This document shows, one piece after another, positions 1-10,297 of a DNA stretch of 64,000 bases. Position 1 is the first letter of the stretch, and every line of letters begins with the position of its first letter. The position numbers and the translations under genes were made by a program. The notes under the pieces are model-generated. The model saw only the letters and a program-made list of their open reading frames with translations. It had not been told where the DNA came from and made no database searches. This DNA is from Enterobacter cloacae complex sp. R_G8 (GTDB lineage: Bacteria > Pseudomonadota > Gammaproteobacteria > Enterobacterales > Enterobacteriaceae): contig NZ_CP102246.1 in the NCBI RefSeq assembly GCF_024599795.1, positions 3,472,001 through 3,536,000 of the forward strand. Reading direction: 5' to 3'.

Positions 1-1
1 G

Positions 2-562
2 GTGACTTACCGCCACTTTATGAATGCGTCCGGCGGGGGCGTCACCGCATCCGGTGGTGAAGCCATTCTTCAGGCGGAATTTGTGCGCGACTGGTTCCGT
101 GCCTGCCACAAAGAGGGCATACACACCTGCCTCGACACGAACGGGTTTGTGCGCCGCTACGATCCGGTCATCGATGAATTGCTTGAAGTCACCGATCTGG
201 TCATGCTCGATCTCAAACAGATGAATGATGAGATCCACCAGAATCTGGTTGGTGTGTCCAATCACCGTACGCTGGAGTTCGCCAAATATATTTCAGCCAA
301 GGGTATCAAAACCTGGATCCGCTATGTCGTCGTTCCTGGCTGGTCTGATGATGATGATTCCGCACATCGCCTGGGCGAATTTACCCGCGATATGGGCAAC
401 GTTGAGAAAATTGAGCTTCTGCCCTATCACGAACTGGGTAAACACAAATGGGTGGCGATGGGCGAAGAATATAAGCTTGATGGCGTTAAGCCGCCGAAGA
501 AAGAGACGATGGAGCGCGTGAAAGGTATTCTGGAACAATACGGACACAAGGTCATGTATTAA
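2..562 (+). CDS. pflA: Pyruvate formate-lyase activating enzyme, C-terminal part
   Basis: This radical SAM enzyme installs the glycyl radical on pyruvate formate-lyase during anaerobic growth. The gene runs off the left edge: 186 codons remain, against 246 residues in E. coli, so about 60 N-terminal residues are missing, including the CxxxCxxC iron-sulfur motif. The visible part starts in the conserved stretch holding [11 protein letters not shown] (the SAM-binding glycine motif) and is nearly identical to E. coli PflA to the end, except near residues 97-104. The stop lies just before a strong hairpin. The GTG at position 2 is an internal valine codon, not a start. pflB would lie to the left. 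Confidence 0.97.
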   Translation: MTYRHFMNASGGGVTASGGEAILQAEFVRDWFRACHKEGIHTCLDTNGFVRRYDPVIDELLEVTDLVMLDLKQMNDEIHQNLVGVSNHRTLEFAKYISAKGIKTWIRYVVVPGWSDDDDSAHRLGEFTRDMGNVEKIELLPYHELGKHKWVAMGEEYKLDGVKPPKKETMERVKGILEQYGHKVMY

Positions 563-566
563 AAAA

Positions 567-596
567 GAGGCCCGGTGATAACCGGGCCTCTTTGTA
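567..596. terminator. Bidirectional terminator between pflA and the CigR-like gene
   Basis: Perfect 10-bp arms (567-576 and 581-590) flank a GATA loop. An A run precedes and a T-rich run follows, so it can serve both convergent genes. Confidence 0.85.
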
Positions 597-597
597 T

Positions 598-1125
598 TTA
601 TTTAAAGACGCCGTTAATTACGGAAGTCACAATCGCAGTACTCAGCGCGACCAGAACCAGATCGTCACCGACCACACGCCATTCATAGCCAGGATAGGAA
701 GGAAGCTGGCCCAACATGTCGGCTGGCACGGTTTTCTTCGCAATACCTGGAGGCAGTGGTTTACCGCGCGCGAGGTTTTTAGCAATGCCCGGCGGCAGGG
801 ATTCATACCCCGTTAATCCATAGTTCAATGCCAGATGACGAGCATGATCGAAGCTCACGCGAGCATCAACATCATCACTGACGCTTTTATTCGATTTACC
901 CGGGTTATCCTGACCACTTTTTTTATTGCCATGGGTATCGGACTTACCGTTGCCATGATTGCCGGAATTCCCGTTGCCGTGATTACCGCCATTACCTTGT
1001 CCGCCACTGTTACCGTGACCACCACCGCCATTCCCGTTTCCAGGGTTAGCCATGACCGGTGCTGTAGCAAACGTTAAAGACAACACTACTGCCAGTGCGG
1101 TAGTGGTTAAACGACGTGTAGCCAT
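598..1125 (-). CDS. CigR/RcnB-family secreted protein
   Basis: 175 residues. A cleavable signal peptide (about residues 1-26, ending at VMA-NP) is followed by a low-complexity stretch, about 27-85, rich in Gly, Asn, His, Ser and Lys. A conserved C-terminal domain carries a near-duplicated motif (LPPGIAKN, then LPPGIAKK) and ends in a hydrophobic segment. The paired LPPGIAK motif is typical of the CigR anti-virulence family related to RcnB periplasmic proteins. In Salmonella CigR is encoded in SPI-3 and dampens virulence; that role cannot be assumed here. An AAGGCAGC ribosome site supports the ATG. It stands alone between pflA and ycaD, where E. coli has ycaM, ycaN and ycaK. A metal-related periplasmic role is possible from the His-rich stretch, but this is inference. 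Confidence 0.8.
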   Translation of the reverse strand: MATRRLTTTALAVVLSLTFATAPVMANPGNGNGGGGHGNSGGQGNGGNHGNGNSGNHGNGKSDTHGNKKSGQDNPGKSNKSVSDDVDARVSFDHARHLALNYGLTGYESLPPGIAKNLARGKPLPPGIAKKTVPADMLGQLPSYPGYEWRVVGDDLVLVALSTAIVTSVINGVFK

Positions 1126-1215
1126 GATTGCTGCCTTTTAGTGTTAGAACTCACCTGAATTATCGCCTGGCGCGATAAACAAACAATGCGTAAAATTCCT
1201 ATATGTGATGGGGAT

Positions 1216-1244
1216 AAAAAAGCCAGTCAATGACTGGCTTTTAA
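1216..1244 (-). terminator. Terminator after ycaD
   Basis: Arms 1218-1229 and 1231-1242 (AAAAGCCAGTCA and its complement) form a near-continuous palindrome that pairs as a hairpin with a small loop. It starts a few bases past the ycaD stop. Confidence 0.8.
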
Positions 1245-1248
1245 TTCA

Positions 1249-2397
1249 TCAGGCATGTGCCACTGGCGTGGGATGTTCGCCCGCTTTTCGCAGTAACATT
1301 AAAAGATAAATAAACGACACGCTGGCAATCATGATAAACAACAAATTGTCGGAATAATTCTGCATCAGCATCGCGGTAAATGTCGGCCCCAGCAAACTGC
1401 CAATGGTATAGCTTAAAAGCAACGCCTGGTTCATCGCCACCAGCTGGTGATGTTCAACTTTTTCACAGGCCCACGCCATCGCGACCGGATAAAGAGTGAA
1501 ACCTGCCGCCCCCAGAATAAACAGCGCAGGCGCCATCGCGGCATTACTGAGCATGGCAAGGCAGCCCATAATCACCACGAAGACCTGGACGCGCAACACC
1601 AGCAGGCGCCCAAAACGGTCTGCCAGACGGCCAATCGGCCACTGTCCGACGATGCCCGCGCTGACCATTACCGCCATCCAGAAGCCGATCCCGGAATCAC
1701 TGACGCCCTGGTGGTTCAGATAGAGCGGCATCAAGCCATAAAGTGAACCCAGTACAATCCCGGAGATGATGCAGCCGTTCACGCCCAAACGCGCCTGACG
1801 CAGTCTCAGCATCGGCCAGACGTGGGTCGCTTCCTGATGTTCACTGTTCTGATTCACAATGCGTGTAAAGAGCAGCGGCAGGATCGCCGCCAGCACCATG
1901 CCCGTGACCCACGGCAGAACGCTCATCAGGTCGGTCGGCAGTTTGCTGACCATCAATTGCCCAAGCACGGTTCCGACGTAATAGACCATCATATACGCTG
2001 CCAGCAGACGTCCCCGGTTGCGTGAGGTACCGCTGCACATCAACGCACTTTCGACCACAACCCAAATCATCGCGCAGCCTACGCCAGCAATAAAGCGCCA
2101 TGCCATCCAGCTCCAGAAGCCGACCATCAGGCCCAGCCCGGCACATCCGGCAGCGAAAATCAGCGAGGCCAGATAATAGCTGCGGTTAAAGCCAACGCGC
2201 TTAATCAGACTTCCCGTCATCAGGGTGCCCAGCAGGTTCCCCGTGAAAAAGGACGAGCTGACCATACCCACCTGCCAGGTCGGTAAGTTTTCATGGGCGA
2301 GCCATAGCGGGACGAGCGTATTTAACACTGCGATCGCCAGGGTCAGCAGAAGGAGGCCACAGAGCAACAGAAGCACTGGCCGGGTATAGGTGGTCAT
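1249..2397 (-). CDS. ycaD: Major facilitator superfamily transporter YcaD
   Basis: 382 residues, the same length as E. coli YcaD and very similar throughout, for example NTLVPLWLA near the start and [18 protein letters not shown] in the fourth to fifth helices. Hydrophobicity fits 12 membrane helices with a central cytoplasmic loop around residue 190. The substrate is unknown in the family. The gene is single, with its own terminator. E. coli places ycaC between ycaD and dmsC; here that gene is absent and 274 bp of AT-rich DNA intervene. Confidence 0.93.
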   Translation of the reverse strand: MTTYTRPVLLLLCGLLLLTLAIAVLNTLVPLWLAHENLPTWQVGMVSSSFFTGNLLGTLMTGSLIKRVGFNRSYYLASLIFAAGCAGLGLMVGFWSWMAWRFIAGVGCAMIWVVVESALMCSGTSRNRGRLLAAYMMVYYVGTVLGQLMVSKLPTDLMSVLPWVTGMVLAAILPLLFTRIVNQNSEHQEATHVWPMLRLRQARLGVNGCIISGIVLGSLYGLMPLYLNHQGVSDSGIGFWMAVMVSAGIVGQWPIGRLADRFGRLLVLRVQVFVVIMGCLAMLSNAAMAPALFILGAAGFTLYPVAMAWACEKVEHHQLVAMNQALLLSYTIGSLLGPTFTAMLMQNYSDNLLFIMIASVSFIYLLMLLRKAGEHPTPVAHA

Positions 2398-2626
2398 GGA
2401 TTAAAAACCGTGAGGAAGTTCAGATTTCGTGCGCATCATGCCACTGGCAAAAACAAAGTCAATCCACCGATTCAGGCGTCACGCACGATATGTGCCATGT
2501 CGATTTAAAAAACTCATCCTGCTAATGCAAAGCCTGCTACAGATATTAATTATCTATTTGTTTTTATTTATTTCAGGGAATTTTTATTACGAAACATCAG
2601 TCGAAAAATTTCATGAATGAAAAAAG

Positions 2627-2655
2627 AAAAGCCGGGCGCTATGTCCCGGCTTTTT
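2627..2655 (-). terminator. Terminator of the dmsABC operon
   Basis: Arms AAAAGCCGGG (2627-2636) and CCCGGCTTTT, with an 8-nt loop, lie 16 bp past the dmsC stop. The rest of the gap 2398-2671 is AT-rich with no convincing gene. Confidence 0.85.
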
Positions 2656-2671
2656 ATAACAAAAAATAAAA

Positions 2672-3535
2672 TCAGCTGGCGATAGCCATACCAACGGTCA
2701 TATGCAGACCGTAAAACACACCGCGCCCAATCAACTCCCCTGCCAGCACCAGCACAAAGGCCAGCGACAACAGCGGTAGCGCAGGCTGATAACCTTTAAG
2801 CTGAGGAGCAATCCAGAATACCAACGCCGCTACCAGCAGGACGACACGCCAGGCCATCAGAGAACCGTAATCTGGCACCAGGGCTGAGGCCTGCTGAATG
2901 GAGCTGTGAATGGTTGCCAGCTCAGCGCCCTGCATCAGGGCAACCATTGCGCTGACTACCAGCGCCAGCAGCGAAACGGCTGGCAGAAGGCGCATCGCCC
3001 AGCCGTCCACACCCGCCACGCGCAGCAGCAGGTAGCCCAGCAGCGGCCCACCGATAAACATCGTCAGGAAGAAACTCAGTGGCGTCCAGACGCTATACCA
3101 GGTGGGAACGGTATCAATAGTGTTGTAAACCCGCACCATCATCCACACGAAGACCACACCCAGCACCATCGTGACCACCAGCCACACGTTGCGCAGCCCC
3201 GCAGGAAGCTTTTTCAGGGCTGTCAGCAGCCAACCTAGCCCGCCGACAGCAAAGAAGATCGCCCCGCTGGCAATTTCGTTACTGAGCGAAGACGCCCCCA
3301 CGCGATTGAGCGAGTTGAATGCGCGCATTGGCGAGCCGAGGTGCAGCGTAGAGGCAATAAAACCGATCCCCATCAGCACCCACAGTCCAAACATACTCAG
3401 CACCACACGCTGCTGCTGTTCAGCCTTCAGATCGCCTTTCATTAACGCCAGAGCGAGCACAATAAAGCCGCCCACCACACACTGCCCAAAGACCGTGAAG
3501 ATCATCAGCGGCCATTCATGCCATCCACTTCCCAT
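2672..3535 (-). CDS. dmsC: Dimethyl sulfoxide reductase membrane anchor subunit C
   Basis: 287 residues, equal to E. coli DmsC. Eight hydrophobic segments are visible. The protein anchors DmsAB to the inner membrane and oxidises menaquinol to feed electrons to DMSO or TMAO reduction. The start (MGSGWHEWPLMIFT) matches the family and lies one base after the dmsB stop, so translation is probably coupled. It is the third gene of dmsABC and ends at a terminator. Confidence 0.96.
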   Translation of the reverse strand: MGSGWHEWPLMIFTVFGQCVVGGFIVLALALMKGDLKAEQQQRVVLSMFGLWVLMGIGFIASTLHLGSPMRAFNSLNRVGASSLSNEIASGAIFFAVGGLGWLLTALKKLPAGLRNVWLVVTMVLGVVFVWMMVRVYNTIDTVPTWYSVWTPLSFFLTMFIGGPLLGYLLLRVAGVDGWAMRLLPAVSLLALVVSAMVALMQGAELATIHSSIQQASALVPDYGSLMAWRVVLLVAALVFWIAPQLKGYQPALPLLSLAFVLVLAGELIGRGVFYGLHMTVGMAIAS

Positions 3536-3536
3536 C

Positions 3537-4154
3537 TCACACCTCCTTCGGGTTTGCCAGATAGCCGGTGGTATCTCCCGTCGGGCGGCTGTTGGCGTTA
3601 GGTTTAATCACAATGCTCGGCTTCGTGAAGTGCGCGGACGGCAGCGGCGCGACGGCCGCAAGCTGGCCGTGTTTTTTACGCAGCTCGTCAATCGGACCGA
3701 AGTCCAGCGCCCGCAGCGGACAGGACTCCACGCAAATCGGCTTTTTGCCGTCGGCGACGCGGTCGTGGCAGCCGTCGCACTTGGTCATGTGGCCTTTCGC
3801 GGCGTTGTACTGCGGCGCACCGTACGGACAGGCCATATGGCAGTAGCGGCAGCCAATGCAGACATCCTCATCCACCACCACAAACCCGTCGTCACGCTTG
3901 TGCATCGCCCCGCTCGGACACACTTTGGTGCAGGCCGGGTCTTCACAATGGTTACAGGCAATCGACAGGTAATAGGCAAAGACGTTCTGATGCCAGACGC
4001 CGTTATCCTCCTGCCAGTCGCCGCCCGCGTATTCGTAGATCCGGCGGAAGCTGACGTCCGGGGTCAGGTCTTTGTAATCCTTGCAGGCCAGCTCGCAGGT
4101 TTTGCACCCGGTACAACGGCTGGAATCAATAAAAAATCCATACTGGGTTGTCAT
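3537..4154 (-). CDS. dmsB: Dimethyl sulfoxide reductase iron-sulfur subunit B
   Basis: 205 residues, the E. coli length. Four ferredoxin-type cysteine groups are visible (CTGCKTCELAC near residue 15, CNHCEDPACTKVC near 67, CIGCRYCHMAC near 98, and the last split as CDGC...CVESC). These bind four [4Fe-4S] clusters that carry electrons from DmsC to the DmsA molybdenum site. It has no signal of its own; in the family it crosses the membrane bound to Tat-targeted DmsA. It lies 10 bp after dmsA. Confidence 0.97.
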   Translation of the reverse strand: MTTQYGFFIDSSRCTGCKTCELACKDYKDLTPDVSFRRIYEYAGGDWQEDNGVWHQNVFAYYLSIACNHCEDPACTKVCPSGAMHKRDDGFVVVDEDVCIGCRYCHMACPYGAPQYNAAKGHMTKCDGCHDRVADGKKPICVESCPLRALDFGPIDELRKKHGQLAAVAPLPSAHFTKPSIVIKPNANSRPTGDTTGYLANPKEV

Positions 4155-4164
4155 CGGTTACTCC

Positions 4165-6609
4165 TTACACCTTCTCAACCTGAACAAGGTTTGTGTGGGA
4201 CGGGTTGCCTTTCGCCAGTGGCGACGGGCGCTGCGTGGTCAGTACGTTAATACTGCCCGCCTGGTCGATGCGGTTTGCATCCGGGCTGTACCAGGCGCCC
4301 TCTCCCAGCGCGACAACGCCAGGCATCATGCGCGGCGTCACTTTGGCTTCAATATGCACCTCGCCACGACCGTTAAAGATACGCACGCGATCGCCATTGC
4401 TGATGCCGCGCGCTTTCGCATCCATCGGGTTTATCCACATCTCCTGGCGGCAGGCGGCTTTCAGCACATCAACGTTGCCGTAGGTGGAGTGAACACGCGC
4501 TTTATAGTGGAAACCGGTCAGTTGTAGCGGGAATTTCGCGGTCAGCGGATCGTTATAGTTTTCAAACCCTGGCGTGTAGATCGGCAGTGGATCGATAACA
4601 TCCCCTTCCGGCAATTCCCAGGTCGCGGCAATGTTCGCCAGCGCTTCGGAGTAAATCTCGATTTTGCCCGATGGCGTGGTCAGCGGATTCGCCTGCGGAT
4701 CGTCTCGGAAGGCTTTGTACGCCACGTGATGCCCTTGCGGATCGCGCTGTTTATAGATGCCCTGCTTGCGGAAGGTATCGAAGTCCGGCAGGTCAGGGAT
4801 CGCTTTACGGGAAAGTTCATGCAAATGACGCATCCACTCTTCCTGAGTACGGCCCTCGGTGAACTGTTGTTCGACGCCAAGACGTTTCGCCAGCTCAGAG
4901 GTCATCTCATAGATAGTTTTGCACTCGAAACGCGGTTTGATGGCCTGGTCGGTAAAGATCACGTAAGACATGTTGCCGCAGGAGGCATCCAGCGCGAAAT
5001 CCATCTGCTCAGAGGCGGTGCAATCCGGCAGCAGAATATCCGCATATTTCGCCGATGAGGTCATGTGGCAGTCGATCACCACAATCATCTCGCACTTCTT
5101 GTCATCCTGCAGGATTTCATGGGTGCGGTTGATTTCTGAGTGCTGGTTAATAAGACAGTTACCGGCGTAGTTCCAGATCATCTTGATCGGCACATCCAGC
5201 TTGTCTTTACCCCGTACGCCATCGCGCAGGGCGGTCATCTCCGGGCCACGCTCAATGGCGTCGGTCCACATAAACATGGAGATGCTGGTCTGAACCGGGT
5301 TTTCCAGGGTTGGCATCCGTTCAAACGGCAGCGAATACGAACCTTCACGCGCGCCGGTATTCCCACCGTGAATACCCACGTTACCGGTCAGAATGGAGAG
5401 CATGGAAATAGCACGGGTGGCGATTTCGCCATTCGCGTGGCGCTGCGGCCCCCAGCCCTGGCTGATATAGGCCGGTTTCGCTGAACCGATTTCACGCGCC
5501 AGCTGGACAATACGTTCCGCCGGTATCCCGGTGATGGTGGATGCCCACTCCGGGGTCTTCGCCACGCCGTCACTGCCCTGGCCCAGAATATACGCCTTGT
5601 AATGCCCATTGGCAGGTGCACTGGCGGGCAGGGTTTTCTCGTCATAACCGACGCAGTATTTATCGAGGAACGGCTGATCGACAAGGTTCTCGGTAATCAT
5701 GACCCACGCCAGCGCGCTGACCAGTGCCGCATCGGTACCCGGACGAATAGGGATCCACTCATCTTCCTGGCCTGCGCCTGTATCGGTATAACGCGGATCG
5801 ATAATGATCATACGGGCGTTAGATTTGGCACGAGCCTGCTCGAGGTAATAGGTTACCCCACCGCCGCTCATGCGCGTTTCACCGGGGTTGTTTCCGAAAA
5901 GCACCACCAGTTTACTGTTTTCGATATCGGAGGGACTGTTACCGTCTGCCCAGCCACCGTAGGTGTAGTTCAGGCCTGCAGCAATCTGCGCAGAAGAGTA
6001 ATCGCCGTAGTGATTGAGATAACCGCCGCAGCAGTTCATCAGACGCGCCACCAGCGTTTTGCCTGGTGGCCATGAGCGGGTCAGCGTTCCCCCGAGCGTT
6101 CCGGTGCCATAGTTCAGGTAGATGGATTCGTTGCCGTACTCTTTTATCAGACGCTGCATATTGCTGGCGATGATCTCGTAGGCTTCATCCCAGCTGATGC
6201 GCTCGAACTTCCCTTCCCCGCGCTTACCGACGCGTTTCATCGGGTACTTCAGACGGTCTGGGTTATAAACCCGGCGGCGCATTGAGCGGCCACGCAGACA
6301 GGCGCGAACCTGATGCAGCCCGTCGTAGTTATCGTCACCGGTGTTGTCGGTTTCGACGTATTTAATTTCGCCATCCACCACATGCATCCGTAATGGACAA
6401 CGGCTACCACAGTTTACGGTACAGGCACTCCACACCACATTTTCCGGGGCTGTAGCCGGGGACAATGCATCCGCCGCCGACGCCAGTCGGGTAAAAGGGA
6501 GAGTGAAGGCACTGCTGGCAACGGCGAGACCGCCAATTGCCGTGGTTTTCATCAACCCACGGCGAGTGACCTCGGCAGCCATTAACGCTTCAGGCGCTTT
6601 GATTTTCAT
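4165..6609 (-). CDS. dmsA: Dimethyl sulfoxide reductase catalytic subunit A
   Basis: 814 residues, the E. coli length, and very similar along all of it. A twin-arginine signal is visible (VTRRGLMK, Arg16-Arg17) with cleavage near LASA. Cys63, Cys67, Cys71 and Cys104 form the [4Fe-4S] motif. Ser178 in TRSWPP fits the molybdenum-ligating serine. The enzyme carries bis-MGD and reduces DMSO and TMAO as terminal electron acceptors in anaerobic respiration. First gene of dmsABC, with an FNR-like promoter about 150 bp upstream. Confidence 0.98.
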   Translation of the reverse strand: MKIKAPEALMAAEVTRRGLMKTTAIGGLAVASSAFTLPFTRLASAADALSPATAPENVVWSACTVNCGSRCPLRMHVVDGEIKYVETDNTGDDNYDGLHQVRACLRGRSMRRRVYNPDRLKYPMKRVGKRGEGKFERISWDEAYEIIASNMQRLIKEYGNESIYLNYGTGTLGGTLTRSWPPGKTLVARLMNCCGGYLNHYGDYSSAQIAAGLNYTYGGWADGNSPSDIENSKLVVLFGNNPGETRMSGGGVTYYLEQARAKSNARMIIIDPRYTDTGAGQEDEWIPIRPGTDAALVSALAWVMITENLVDQPFLDKYCVGYDEKTLPASAPANGHYKAYILGQGSDGVAKTPEWASTITGIPAERIVQLAREIGSAKPAYISQGWGPQRHANGEIATRAISMLSILTGNVGIHGGNTGAREGSYSLPFERMPTLENPVQTSISMFMWTDAIERGPEMTALRDGVRGKDKLDVPIKMIWNYAGNCLINQHSEINRTHEILQDDKKCEMIVVIDCHMTSSAKYADILLPDCTASEQMDFALDASCGNMSYVIFTDQAIKPRFECKTIYEMTSELAKRLGVEQQFTEGRTQEEWMRHLHELSRKAIPDLPDFDTFRKQGIYKQRDPQGHHVAYKAFRDDPQANPLTTPSGKIEIYSEALANIAATWELPEGDVIDPLPIYTPGFENYNDPLTAKFPLQLTGFHYKARVHSTYGNVDVLKAACRQEMWINPMDAKARGISNGDRVRIFNGRGEVHIEAKVTPRMMPGVVALGEGAWYSPDANRIDQAGSINVLTTQRPSPLAKGNPSHTNLVQVEKV

Positions 6610-6723
6610 AAAGACTCACTTTGGTTGCTCACAAAGAAAAAGGGGCGGAATTAACCGCGATATCGTTTTATAGATAACGAGCAAATGCGTTATGCGTGTT
6701 TTATGCTGGCTTTCATTCGGAGG

Positions 6724-6765
6724 AGTATTACTACTTTAGAGGGAGGGGGTATTGCGTCTTATCAA
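6724..6765 (-). promoter_or_regulatory. Putative FNR-activated promoter of dmsABC
   Basis: An FNR-like site TTGCGTCTTATCAA at 6752-6765 matches 8 of 10 consensus positions (TTGAT-N4-ATCAA). Read on the minus strand, a TAATAC -10 box lies at 6730-6725. This puts the site centre about 41 bp before the expected start, the spacing of a class II FNR promoter. E. coli dmsA is FNR-activated. The assignment here is by pattern only. Confidence 0.55.
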
Positions 6766-6777
6766 ACCCAGGGTATA

Positions 6778-6803
6778 AAAAAAGCGCCAAAAGGCGCTTT
6801 TTT
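6778..6803 (-). terminator. Terminator after serS
   Basis: AAAAAAGCGCC (6778-6788), an AAAA loop and GGCGCTTTTTT (6793-6803) form a strong hairpin with a U tract, 16 bp past the serS stop. Confidence 0.85.
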
Positions 6804-6819
6804 GTTGTAAGGCAAAGAA

Positions 6820-8133
<1,314 letters not shown>

Positions 8134-8135
8134 TT

Positions 8136-8170
8136 AAAATAGGAAAATGTGGCCACAGCCTGCGGCCACA
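8136..8170 (-). terminator. Terminator after rarA
   Basis: TGTGGCC arms at 8148-8154 and 8164-8170 form a hairpin; on the minus strand it is followed by TTTTCCTATTTT. It lies about 35 bp past the rarA stop. The serS promoter must lie in the same 92-bp gap. Confidence 0.7.
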
Positions 8171-8204
8171 GGGATACAATGCCAACATTACCGCAACGAC
8201 TGAA

Positions 8205-9548
8205 CTAACGGTAGCGTTTTATAGGGCTATTTTGATCCTGTCCGGCGAGCCAGGCGAGCTTTTCGCCAATCTTGCCTTCAAGACCTCTGTTTGTGGGGTG
8301 ATAATAGCGGGTTTGTGCCATTTCCTGCGGGAAATACTCCTCCCCGGCCGCGTATGCATTGGGTTCATCGTGGGCGTAACGATACTCCTGCCCGTACCCC
8401 ATCTCTTTCATCAGCTTCGTTGGTGCATTACGCAGATGCACCGGCACATCGTAGTCCGGTCGTTCACGTGCATCCGACATGGCCGCTTTGAACGCGGTAT
8501 AGACGGCATTGCTTTTCGGCGCGCAGGCCAGATAGACAATCGCCTGAGCAATGGCACGCTCACCTTCTGCTGGCCCGACGCGGGTAAAGCAGTCCCAGGC
8601 CGAAAGCGCCACCTGCATGGCGCGCGGATCGGCATTGCCAACATCTTCTGAGGCAATCGCCAGACAGCGACGCGCCACGTACAACGGATCGCCACCGGCA
8701 GTGATAATGCGTGCGTACCAGTAAAGCGCGGCATCCGGCGCGCTGCCACGTACAGACTTATGCAGCGCCGAAATCAGATCGTAAAAGCGATCGCCTTTGT
8801 TATCAAAACGCGCGCTACGCTCACCGGCAATTTCGGTCAACAGTTCCGGTTTTAACACCCGTTTGCCGGCGTCGTCGACTTCGGCCATATCGGCCATCAT
8901 TTCCAGGGTATTCAGCGCCCGCCGCGCATCGCCGTTGACCAGCTCAGCAATGGCCCGACGCGTGTCGTCTGGCAGGATAATATCCTGCCCGCCATAGCCG
9001 CGCGCTTTATCCTCCATCGCCTGAATGAGGACTTTTTCAATATCCTCGGTGGTCAGCGATTTGAGCAGGTAGACGCGCGCCCGGGAAAGCAGTGCCGAGT
9101 TGAGTTCAAACGACGGGTTTTCGGTGGTGGCACCGATGAAGAAGATGGTGCCGTCTTCGATGTGCGGCAGGAACGCATCCTGCTGACTTTTATTAAAGCG
9201 GTGGACTTCGTCCACAAAGAGGATGGTTCGTCGACCGGCGTTACGGTTCTGCCGCGCGCGCTCGATCGCCTCACGGATCTCCTTCACACCGGATGTGACG
9301 GCCGAGATGCGCTCAACGTCCGCGTTAGCGTAGCGGGCAATCACTTCAGCAAGCGTGGTTTTACCGGTACCGGGTGGTCCCCAGAGGATCATCGAGTGCA
9401 GATGCCCGGCCTCTATGGCTCGCGGCAACGGCTTCCCCGCAGCCAGCAGGTGCTGCTGGCCAATATACTGAGCTAAATTTTCTGGCCGCATACGCGCGGC
9501 CAGAGGTTGAAACGCATTATCCGAAAAATCGAGCGACAGGTTGCCCAC
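8205..9548 (-). CDS. rarA: Replication-associated recombination protein A (AAA+ ATPase)
   Basis: 447 residues, equal to E. coli RarA (MgsA). An AAA+ module carries Walker [10 protein letters not shown] near residue 57 and Walker [13 protein letters not shown] near 108. A C-terminal tetramerisation domain follows (family knowledge). It acts at stalled replication forks, related to eukaryotic WRNIP1/Mgs1. It begins 9 bp after lolA and is probably co-transcribed with it. Confidence 0.97.
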   Translation of the reverse strand: MGNLSLDFSDNAFQPLAARMRPENLAQYIGQQHLLAAGKPLPRAIEAGHLHSMILWGPPGTGKTTLAEVIARYANADVERISAVTSGVKEIREAIERARQNRNAGRRTILFVDEVHRFNKSQQDAFLPHIEDGTIFFIGATTENPSFELNSALLSRARVYLLKSLTTEDIEKVLIQAMEDKARGYGGQDIILPDDTRRAIAELVNGDARRALNTLEMMADMAEVDDAGKRVLKPELLTEIAGERSARFDNKGDRFYDLISALHKSVRGSAPDAALYWYARIITAGGDPLYVARRCLAIASEDVGNADPRAMQVALSAWDCFTRVGPAEGERAIAQAIVYLACAPKSNAVYTAFKAAMSDARERPDYDVPVHLRNAPTKLMKEMGYGQEYRYAHDEPNAYAAGEEYFPQEMAQTRYYHPTNRGLEGKIGEKLAWLAGQDQNSPIKRYR

Positions 9549-9557
9549 TCATGCCTC

Positions 9558-10169
9558 TTACTTACGTTGGTCGTCCACCGTTACGCCCTGCGGCGGGGTA
9601 AAGGTGAATTTTGATGCATCGACAGCGCCATTTTGCTGGGATTTGAGCTGATAGCTGCTGCACTGATCGTCCTGCTCAACAGCGCCGAACTGATTGATGG
9701 TACCGTTGGAGCTCACATTAATAGTGAACTGCTTCAGGTTGCCGTTACTGCCTTTCGGCGTCAGGACAAACTCATCACCGTTCTGCTTAATATTATATTG
9801 CTGCCAGTCGCTGGCCTGGTTGCGGGCAATCAGCATAAAAGGCGTATTGCTGGTCGCATCTTTCAGCCAGGTGGCGGTTGCCTGCTCAACAAACGGGTTG
9901 AAGAACCACAGGGTTTTACCGTCAGACACCAGGATGCTCTCATCCGGCTGAGTCATATGCCAGTTGAAAAGATTTGGGCGTTTTACCCACAGATCGCCCT
10001 GACCTTCCTGCACCGCATTACCGCTGCCGTCAGTCACTTTTTGCGTGAAGCTGGCGTGGAAGCTGCTCACTTTATCCAGGCGGCTTTTAAGGTCGCTGGC
10101 CGCATCAGCCCAGACGCTGCTGGCGACAAAACTGGTGAGTAATGCACAGGCGATTGCGATTTTTTTCAT
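9558..10169 (-). CDS. lolA: Outer-membrane lipoprotein carrier protein LolA
   Basis: 203 residues with a signal peptide (about 1-21, ending SVWA). Periplasmic chaperone that takes lipoproteins from LolCDE and hands them to LolB at the outer membrane. The mature start [13 protein letters not shown] and the beta-rich body match E. coli LolA. It lies 128 bp after ftsK and directly before rarA, the usual ftsK-lolA-rarA order. Confidence 0.97.
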   Translation of the reverse strand: MKKIAIACALLTSFVASSVWADAASDLKSRLDKVSSFHASFTQKVTDGSGNAVQEGQGDLWVKRPNLFNWHMTQPDESILVSDGKTLWFFNPFVEQATATWLKDATSNTPFMLIARNQASDWQQYNIKQNGDEFVLTPKGSNGNLKQFTINVSSNGTINQFGAVEQDDQCSSYQLKSQQNGAVDASKFTFTPPQGVTVDDQRK

Positions 10170-10297
10170 TGTTAATCCTTAAAATACGTCATCCCGAAAT
10201 GGGGTTTCCGTTTTCTATTCTGGACCTGCCCGCAGGCAGGTGACAGAAGAAAATGCTTAAATTTGGCTGATTTACCCTTCTTTGCACACGCTGAAGA

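Noticed and set aside
2429..2620. Open frame of 63 codons with a hydrophobic middle
   Set aside because: It starts at GTG without a ribosome site, lies in AT-rich DNA and matches no family I know.
3171..4250. 359-codon frame across dmsC, dmsB and dmsA on the plus strand
   Set aside because: Antisense shadow of three conserved genes.
10224..10241. Hairpin ACCTGCC/GGCAGGT between ftsK and lolA as a terminator
   Set aside because: No U tract on the minus strand, and ftsK-lolA read-through is plausible.
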